Positions 7,170-10,863 of a stretch of 10,863 bases of DNA are shown piece by piece. Location: the NCBI GenBank assembly GCA_022717655.1, contig JAIIAN010000096.1, positions 1-10,863 on the forward strand. Direction: 5' to 3'. The translations under genes were made by a program, and so were the position numbers. Each line of letters begins with the position of its first letter. The stretch's first letter is position 1. This DNA is from Bacillota bacterium. GTDB lineage: Bacteria > Bacillota > Clostridia > Lachnospirales > Lachnospiraceae. The notes beneath the pieces are model-generated. The model was not told the origin of the DNA and ran no database searches. It saw nothing but the letters and a program-made list of their open reading frames with translations.

Positions 7170-8009
7170 TTATACCTCGTAGCTGAAGTTGTCAATCAAT
7201 CTGGTTTTTCCAATATATACAGCCATTGCTACGAGTACATTTTTGTTAATTTTTTCTACCGGCTGCATTGTCAGTGCATCTACTACAGAAACATAATCAA
7301 TTTTTGCAAGTGGTTCTGCTTCGATTACTGCACGCATTTTTCCAAGAAGTTCTTCTGCCATCATTCCTGTCTGAATGATTTCCTGTCCTGCTTTTACTGC
7401 TCTTGACAGACAAAGAGCTGCTTTTCTTTCCTCTTTACTTAAATAAGTATTTCTGGAAGATTTCGCAAGTCCATCCTCTTCACGGATAATCGGGCAGCCT
7501 ACAATTTCAATGTCAAAATTTAAATCTTCTACCATTTTGCGGATAATTGCCAGCTGCTGTGCATCTTTCTGTCCGAAATATGCCTTGTCCGGTGCTACGA
7601 TATGAAATAATTTAGACACAACCGTGCAAACACCTTTAAAATGAATCGGTCTGGTTTTTCCACAAAGGGTTTCAGATAATGTATCGATACTTACAAAAGC
7701 ATGTGGGTCATGGTACATTTCTGATGGTTCCGGACAGAAAATCATATCTGCACCAAGGCTTTCGCAAAGTTTGCTGTCACGCTCAAAATCTCTTGGATAT
7801 GCCTCTAAATCTTCTGTCGGTCCAAACTGTGTTGGATTTACAAAATCTGATACAACTACGATATCATTTTCTTCTCTGCATTTTTTAATCAGACTTGCAT
7901 GTCCCTCATGAAGAAATCCCATTGTCGGAACAAGTCCTACCGTCTTTCCTTCTTTTTTCCATGCTTTAATTTGTTTTCTTGTTTCTTCTACTGTTTTTGT
8001 TACCTGCAT
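7170..8009 (-). CDS. panC: Pantothenate synthetase (pantoate-beta-alanine ligase)
   Basis: This cytoplasmic enzyme uses ATP to activate pantoate as pantoyl-adenylate and joins it to beta-alanine, giving pantothenate for coenzyme A. The 279 residues match the family length. Visible motifs are VPTMGFLHEGH (27-37, the HxGH nucleotide site), DFVNPTQFG (55-63), GQKDAQQLAIIRKM (146-159) and KSSRNTYLS (183-191, the KMSKS-like loop). GAGGAG (8016-8021) sits 6 bases before the ATG. It lies 136 bp downstream of panD on the same strand and 3 bp upstream of the BASS transporter. The 8010-8145 gap carries two small hairpin candidates but no recognised gene. Confidence 0.97.
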   Translation of the reverse strand: MQVTKTVEETRKQIKAWKKEGKTVGLVPTMGFLHEGHASLIKKCREENDIVVVSDFVNPTQFGPTEDLEAYPRDFERDSKLCESLGADMIFCPEPSEMYHDPHAFVSIDTLSETLCGKTRPIHFKGVCTVVSKLFHIVAPDKAYFGQKDAQQLAIIRKMVEDLNFDIEIVGCPIIREEDGLAKSSRNTYLSKEERKAALCLSRAVKAGQEIIQTGMMAEELLGKMRAVIEAEPLAKIDYVSVVDALTMQPVEKINKNVLVAMAVYIGKTRLIDNFSYEV

Positions 8010-8145
8010 CGTTTGCTCCTCTTTCTTCAGTTACACTCCACTGATGTCCTGATTTTATAAATTCAGAGATAGCCTCTTTTCTGAAATTCACTTTCCTCTT
8101 ATTTGCAATATTGTTAATCCTATTGCTTCGCCTGACTTCTCAGCC

Positions 8146-8541
8146 TTACTCTTCCATGTCTTTTAATAAGCCATGTTTCTCATAATTGGTTATTCTACTG
8201 ATTTTATTTTCTTCATTTACAAATACAACTGCAGGTTTATGTGTACGTGCCTCTTCCGGCTCATACTGTGCATATGCCATGATAATAATCTTATCACCTG
8301 TACTTACACATCTTGCTGCTGCTCCATTCAGACAGATCATACCGCTCCCGCGTTCCCCGCTTATGGTGTATGTCTCGAATCTGCTGCCATTATTTACATC
8401 TACAATCTGAACTTTCTCATATTCCAGTATGTTTGCAGCTTCAAGCAGTTCTTCATCCACAGTAATACTTCCTACATAGTCCAGTTCCGCCTGAACAACG
8501 GTTGCTCTGTGGATTTTTCCTTTTAACATTTCTATTGTCAT
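8146..8541 (-). CDS. panD: Aspartate 1-decarboxylase precursor
   Basis: PanD is a pyruvoyl enzyme that makes beta-alanine from L-aspartate. The proenzyme cuts itself between Gly24 and Ser25, and both are present in DYVGSITVDE when translation starts at 8541. With this start, K9, R54, Y58 and N72 also fall at the positions used in the E. coli enzyme. AAAGGA (8551-8556) lies 9 bases upstream, which supports this start over the in-frame ATG at 8580. The product is 131 residues, with the usual EKVQIVDVNNGSRFETYT and GAAARCVSTGDKIIIMAYA blocks. It heads the pan operon and follows a structured leader. Confidence 0.97.
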   Translation of the reverse strand: MTIEMLKGKIHRATVVQAELDYVGSITVDEELLEAANILEYEKVQIVDVNNGSRFETYTISGERGSGMICLNGAAARCVSTGDKIIIMAYAQYEPEEARTHKPAVVFVNEENKISRITNYEKHGLLKDMEE

Positions 8542-8569
8542 CTTATATAATCCTTTCCCATAAGGAAAT

Positions 8570-8663
8570 AAAAAAAGCATTTAAGGACGCACTCCGACCC
8601 CAAACACTTCTGATTGATTTCCTGTATATCCGAGTCCTGTTTTCCTTAAATATACAATACAGG
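8570..8663 (-). promoter_or_regulatory. Terminator-like helix with competing helices in the panD leader
   Basis: A perfect 9-bp long-range stem pairs 8643-8651 with 8579-8587 and is followed 2 nt later by U7 (A7 at 8570-8576), just before panD. The enclosed 55 nt can add ACTC/GAGT pairing (8591-8594 with 8632-8635). Upstream, ACAGG (8659-8663) can pair either with CCTGT at 8636-8640, extended by GAG/CTC, or as ATACAGG (8657-8663) with CCTGTAT at 8621-8627. These choices exclude each other, the arrangement of an attenuator or riboswitch expression platform. Folding was judged by eye only. Confidence 0.5.
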
Positions 8664-8696
8664 CTCTTATCTTTTTATACTTTTGACATTTACGTC

Positions 8697-8724
8697 ATAA
8701 ATTATAAATTATAAATTATAAATT
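8697..8724. repeat. Four tandem copies of ATAAATT in the panD leader
   Basis: Four perfect head-to-tail 7-bp units. In the panD transcript they read AAUUUAU, an unstructured AU-rich linker between the 5' hairpin and the downstream attenuator-like region. It could be a simple slippage repeat or an RNase or ribosomal protein S1 entry site. Confidence 0.8.
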
Positions 8725-8748
8725 CTATATAAGATTCCAGTGATTTCA

Positions 8749-8786
8749 GCCAGAGTATAGTTTTGAGTTCAAATACTATCTCTGGC
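8749..8786 (-). promoter_or_regulatory. Long dyad/hairpin at the start of the panD transcript
   Basis: GCCAGAG, ATAGT and TTTGA in succession pair with TCAAA, ACTAT and CTCTGGC. The result is a 17-bp stem with a tiny loop and one unpaired A on each arm. It overlaps the predicted transcription start (about 8783). It may be a 5' RNA hairpin or, as DNA, an operator. Two bulged A residues in a stem-loop ahead of pan genes recall the published pan RNA motif, but the match is from memory of the general shape and not verified. Confidence 0.6.
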
Positions 8787-8789
8787 GTT

Positions 8790-8818
8790 ATTATCACATT
8801 TAAAGATTTGTTTGTCAA
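8790..8818 (-). promoter_or_regulatory. Promoter of the pan operon
   Basis: The minus strand has consensus TTGACA (8813-8818), a 17-bp spacer and GATAAT (8790-8795) with an extended TGn just before the -10. This is one of the strongest promoters in the window. It gives a leader of about 240 nt before the panD start codon. Confidence 0.82.
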
Positions 8819-8823
8819 GAGGT

Positions 8824-9045
8824 TCATTTAGGACGATAGCCCCACAAGTCTACACAGCTAGTTGTAATTCCAGAAAAGCCTTCTTTAATAATAAAAAGCT
8901 CCTGTTCTTCTGATTCATCAGGAGTATGTTCAGAATCAGGGTTCATGGAATAAGTTGGCCAGACTTCTTTTTTTTTAGCAAAAAAATATGCGACTAAAAA
9001 ACTATAGTTTTCACTATAATTCTTTAATCGCATTCCATTCACCAT
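8824..9045 (-). CDS. Small open reading frame of unknown nature, possibly leader peptide plus remnant
   Basis: The frame encodes 73 residues, with a tail rich in Glu, Asp and Ser and ending VDLWGYRPK. No family is recognised. Its 5' part runs straight through a 21-bp terminator hairpin and U-tract, and there is no good ribosome site for the ATG at 9045; the second ATG at 9033 has only a weak GGTG upstream. A likely reading is a short leader peptide (starting MRLKNYS) or no translation at all, with the rest being residual sequence. It is followed within 6 bp by the pan promoter. Confidence 0.25.
   Translation of the reverse strand: MVNGMRLKNYSENYSFLVAYFFAKKKEVWPTYSMNPDSEHTPDESEEQELFIIKEGFSGITTSCVDLWGYRPK
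8980..9033 (-). terminator. 21-bp terminator hairpin with GAAA loop and U7
   Basis: Arms 9013-9033 and 8988-9008 pair over 21 bp with a GAAA tetraloop, followed by U7 (A7 at 8980-8986). Three pairs are U-G or G-U in minus-strand RNA and would be A-C mismatches in plus-strand RNA, so the hairpin is built for leftward transcription. It ends a transcript of about 110 nt from the promoter at 9097-9125. Confidence 0.85.
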
Positions 9046-9063
9046 ACAATTTATTATTTTGTT

Positions 9064-9081
9064 GTTGTAAAGTTTTACAAC
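9064..9081. promoter_or_regulatory. 18-bp operator-like dyad
   Basis: GTTGTAAA-GT-TTTACAAC has perfect 8-bp arms. It lies about 10-27 nt downstream of the predicted start of the minus-strand promoter at 9097-9125, the usual place for a repressor that blocks initiation or elongation. The same dyad could fold in the 5' end of the RNA. The regulator is not identifiable. Confidence 0.6.
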
Positions 9082-9096
9082 TCTGTTATATGAGAT

Positions 9097-9125
9097 ATAA
9101 TAGCATTATATTTCATATTCGTCAA
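9097..9125 (-). promoter_or_regulatory. Promoter of a short leftward transcript
   Basis: The minus strand carries TTGACG (9120-9125), a 17-bp spacer and TATTAT (9097-9102). The predicted start is near 9090. The dyad at 9064-9081 and the hairpin at 8980-9033 lie directly downstream. Confidence 0.68.
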
Positions 9126-9218
9126 TCATTCCTTATTTATTTTTTTTGTGAACATTTCACATTTTTCTAATTTTACTTTTAGCATTTATTACAGCTAGCT
9201 TTAAATAAATTTGAATGA

Positions 9219-9338
9219 TTATCTCCACACTCCTATCGTTTTTTCAAAAAAATCTTGAATTGCCTGCTCATGTTGTGGATGAAAAATTTCAGGCAGATTT
9301 CTTTCGTCAAAAAATTTCACCTCTACGATTATAACTTC
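9219..9338 (-). pseudogene. C-terminal remnant of a Nudix hydrolase
   Basis: Thirty-nine codons ending in TAA at 9219-9221 contain FFDERNLPEIFHPQHEQ, followed by AIQDFFEKT. This matches the end of Nudix hydrolases, where a WF/FF-D-x-D-E-LP-E stretch is followed by HP..x..I.DF. The codon before the fragment is a stop (9339-9341), and no Nudix box is seen upstream, so the gene is broken. The stretch 9339-9472 between it and the second yitT gene holds only AT-rich sequence. Confidence 0.65.
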
Positions 9339-9472
9339 TTATTTAACTGATTGCAATATTTTCTTTTAGAAAAATTCAGGGCTTTTTTTACGAAAACTCA
9401 GTTTCAATATTTTATTTTTTGAACTAGGTATTTTGCTCAATCAACCTTTTTTAGTTACAACACACTAATAAT

Positions 9473-10327
9473 CTACATTTTCGGCTGATATCTCATATTC
9501 GATACATTATATACCGTCACAAATGCTTTTGGATCTTCTCGATTAATAAAGTTCATCAATTTTTGATATTCTGTCTTATCTACAATTGTGATAATTTCAT
9601 TTCTTTTTTGCATCTTATATGCACCGGTCGCCTCGTAGATAGTTGCTCCACTATGCAAATCTTCAATAATAAATCTACGTAACTCTTCTTCTTTGTTTGT
9701 AATCACACAAACTCGACGCTTGATATTATGATCAAATATAAAATGATCTAACACCATTCCATTAAAATAAGTTCCCAGAATACTTAAAACTACTGTTTTT
9801 TTATCATACACTAACGCTGCTGAAAGTGCTACGCACATTCCGGATAAAGACATTGCCCTTCCAAGTTCCATATTCAGATACTTATTCATAATTTTTGCTA
9901 CAATATCAATTCCACCGGAAGAGGCATTTCGATTAAATAAAATGCTAAGTCCTATGCTTACCACTAAAATATAACAAAGGACATCTAATTCCTGACTATT
10001 GGTCATCGAACCGAAATTTGGCGCAATTTTTTCAAACAAGCCGATAAACAGCGGTAAGACAACACTGGTATAAACCGTCTTTGCTCCAAATTCTCGACCA
10101 CAAGTGAAAAAGCCAATTATCAAGAGCACTACATTTAAAATCATTGTAATGGCAGATAACGGCAATGGCACAAAGTTTGATATTACAATTCCAAGACCGG
10201 AAATACTACTCACTGAGGTGTGACTTGGCACTAAAAAGAAATAAACCGCTGCTGCAATAATGGCAACTGCCCAAGTTAGAATGATGATTTCTTTTATGAC
10301 ACTTTTGTAATTTAATTTTTCTTTCAT
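9473..10327 (-). CDS. YitT family membrane protein (copy 2)
   Basis: A 284-residue paralogue of the protein at 4236-5090, with the same helices, the NASSGGIDIVAKI motif and the C-terminal DUF2179 domain with LHSGATIYEATGAY. The two differ at about 28 residues by eye count (around 90% identity), most of them conservative and clustered at the first 14 residues and near 260. In the stretch compared (around the SSGG motif) DNA identity is nearer 80% with mostly silent changes, so both copies look functional. The start at 10327 follows GGAGGAG (10338-10344) by 10 bases; an in-frame ATG at 10465 would run through a terminator. Unlike copy 1 it has no AraC-family partner. No good promoter was found; a weak TTTCCA-N16-TATTAT overlaps the upstream terminator. 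Confidence 0.92.
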   Translation of the reverse strand: MKEKLNYKSVIKEIIILTWAVAIIAAAVYFFLVPSHTSVSSISGLGIVISNFVPLPLSAITMILNVVLLIIGFFTCGREFGAKTVYTSVVLPLFIGLFEKIAPNFGSMTNSQELDVLCYILVVSIGLSILFNRNASSGGIDIVAKIMNKYLNMELGRAMSLSGMCVALSAALVYDKKTVVLSILGTYFNGMVLDHFIFDHNIKRRVCVITNKEEELRRFIIEDLHSGATIYEATGAYKMQKRNEIITIVDKTEYQKLMNFINREDPKAFVTVYNVSNMRYQPKM

Positions 10328-10384
10328 ATCTTCTTTGCTCCTCCAATAATCAAAATTCAGAATCCCAAAAATAATACACAACAG

Positions 10385-10415
10385 AAAAACCCTGGAAACC
10401 TTATGGTTCCAGAGT
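10385..10415 (-). terminator. Terminator upstream of yitT copy 2
   Basis: CTGGAACC (10405-10412) pairs with GGTTTCCAG (10392-10400), with one bulged base and a 4-nt loop. It extends outward by a U-G pair and two more pairs, then U5 (A5 at 10385-10389). It would stop transcripts coming from the tuf relic side. Confidence 0.72.
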
Positions 10416-10435
10416 ATCTTACGTTTGGGCACAAC

Positions 10436-10451
10436 ATTATCTTGCGATAAT
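10436..10451 (-). other. Small GCAA-loop hairpin in the tuf-relic downstream region
   Basis: ATTATC-GCAA-GATAAT is a perfect 6-bp stem with a stable GNRA loop on the minus strand, between the tuf relic and the terminator at 10385-10415. It may be part of the 3' untranslated region left from tuf. Confidence 0.4.
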
Positions 10452-10523
10452 AGATCTATATTCAATAGTCGACTAAACTCAAGCTGCGTCTTATGACTTG
10501 CTTTCGTTAAGTTCTCTGCCTAA

Positions 10524-10577
10524 TTACTCAATGATTATAGCAACACGACCTGATCCTACAATACATCCACCTTCACG
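10524..10577 (-). pseudogene. tuf: 3'-end relic of an elongation factor Tu gene
   Basis: The minus strand encodes REGGCIVGSGRVAIIIE and a TAA stop, close to the near-invariant EF-Tu ending REGGRTVGSG.VATIIE. Three of the changes (R to C, T to I, T to I) are what single C-to-T transitions would give, as expected in decaying DNA. Homology stops just upstream, where the frame meets a TAA within five codons. A terminator at 10385-10415 lies downstream as it would after tuf. The piece is either what is left of a tuf copy or a sequence transferred by recombination at a tuf 3' end. Confidence 0.7.
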
Positions 10578-10730
10578 TTTGTGAGTTTCTTAAAATCTCA
10601 TTATTTTCTGTGATTTTCGTGTCTTTATTGTCCTGTGTTATAGGATTTCTACGCTATATTTCTGTTCTCTTCATTTTTTAGTATCAAAATGGTATCACAG
10701 CCAGATTTTCATGAACTGTCAACTTTCCGG

Positions 10731-10759
10731 TTGCAGATTCCTGTCCTGACTGTTATAAT
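10731..10759 (+). promoter_or_regulatory. Strong plus-strand promoter at the right edge
   Basis: TTGCAG (10731-10736), a 17-bp spacer and consensus TATAAT (10754-10759), with an extended TG at 10751-10752. The predicted start is near 10766. No gene follows inside the window. The stretch 10578-10730 upstream holds nothing recognised. Confidence 0.8.
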
Positions 10760-10765
10760 CGAAAC

Positions 10766-10863
10766 ATGGGTGCTATCATAACGGTAGGCGGTTAGTCCTT
10801 CAGCAGAGGGACTGTGACCCTCTGATTACATAGAAACTCGAAAGAGAATCCACTGGAAAGGAG
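10766..10863 (+). other. Structured leader ending in a Shine-Dalgarno sequence
   Basis: Two hairpins compete for 10807-10810. One pairs 10794-10800 with 10807-10813 (7 bp with one wobble, 6-nt loop). The other pairs CAGAGGG (10804-10810) with CCCTCTG (10818-10824), 7 perfect pairs and a 7-nt loop. The last bases, AAAGGAG (10857-10863), are a ribosome binding site, so a start codon is expected a few bases past the window. The strong promoter, the structured leader and the implied small gene resemble type I toxin (holin-like peptide) loci of Clostridia; this is inference from memory. Confidence 0.45.

Noticed and set aside
8542..8580. Upstream ATG for panD
   Set aside because: It sits against the leader U-tract; the start at 8541 places the cleavage site at Gly24-Ser25 and has AAAGGA upstream.
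8684..8708. Plus-strand TTGACA followed by TATAAA within the AT repeats
   Set aside because: Spacers are 13 or 20 bp, outside the working range, and no gene follows on the plus strand.
8697..8724. CRISPR-like or iteron array
   Set aside because: Only four 7-bp units with no spacers and no replication gene nearby; it is a simple tandem repeat.
8988..9170. Plus-strand 60-codon frame also beginning MRLKNYS
   Set aside because: The repeated start is only the consequence of the palindromic hairpin at 8988-9033; no promoter or ribosome site supports it.
10328..10465. 46-residue N-terminal extension of the second YitT protein
   Set aside because: It crosses the terminator at 10385-10415, is absent from the paralogue, and the ATG at 10327 has a strong ribosome site.
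10766..10795. Nine-codon frame MGAIITVGG just after the right-edge promoter
   Set aside because: The ATG is at the predicted transcript start with no ribosome site, and it overlaps the leader hairpins.

Overview
The window looks like a chromosomal segment from a low-GC Firmicute, most likely a gut Clostridia species of the Lachnospiraceae type. The reasons are AT-rich sequence, strong AGGAGG-type ribosome binding sites, sigma-A-like TTGACA/TATAAT promoters, many U-tract terminators, and the gene set itself: a membrane-tethered MerR regulator with a YbjQ protein, YitT proteins, and an NhaC-type antiporter. No rRNA, tRNA, CRISPR array or intact insertion sequence is visible.

Layout. (1) 1-203: the possible tail of an upstream gene, then two strong terminators. 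(2) 204-1580: cfa (cyclopropane fatty acid synthase) on the plus strand, with its own promoter and an unusual TACCA/TGGTA dyad cluster over that promoter. (3) 1608-2652: a minus-strand two-gene operon of a membrane-anchored MerR regulator and a YbjQ-family protein, reading from a promoter with the 19-bp spacer typical of MerR control. (4) 2763-4110: an NhaC-family antiporter, minus strand. (5) 4131-6118: an AraC-family regulator followed 4 bp later by a YitT membrane protein. (6) 6132-8818: a pantothenate operon, panD, panC and a BASS-family transporter that is probably PanS. It has a roughly 240-nt structured leader ending in a terminator-like helix just before panD. (7) 8824-9338: decayed or regulatory DNA, with a small self-contained promoter-operator-terminator unit and the C-terminal remnant of a Nudix hydrolase. 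(8) 9473-10327: a second YitT gene about 90% identical in protein to the first. (9) 10385-10577: a terminator and a 17-codon relic of the 3' end of an elongation factor Tu gene. (10) 10731-10863: a strong plus-strand promoter and a leader with two mutually exclusive hairpins, ending exactly on a Shine-Dalgarno sequence, so a gene probably starts just past the window.

How the genes work together. PanD makes beta-alanine from aspartate, PanC joins it to pantoate to give pantothenate, and the BASS transporter overlaps the role of known PanS proteins that import pantoate or ketopantoate. The genes that make pantoate (panB, panE) are absent here, so this locus may finish pantothenate from an imported precursor. 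The rest of the window is a series of short independent transcription units, most on the minus strand and separated by clear terminators. The best candidates for undescribed biology are the panD leader, the short promoter-operator-hairpin unit at 8980-9125, and the leader at the right edge.
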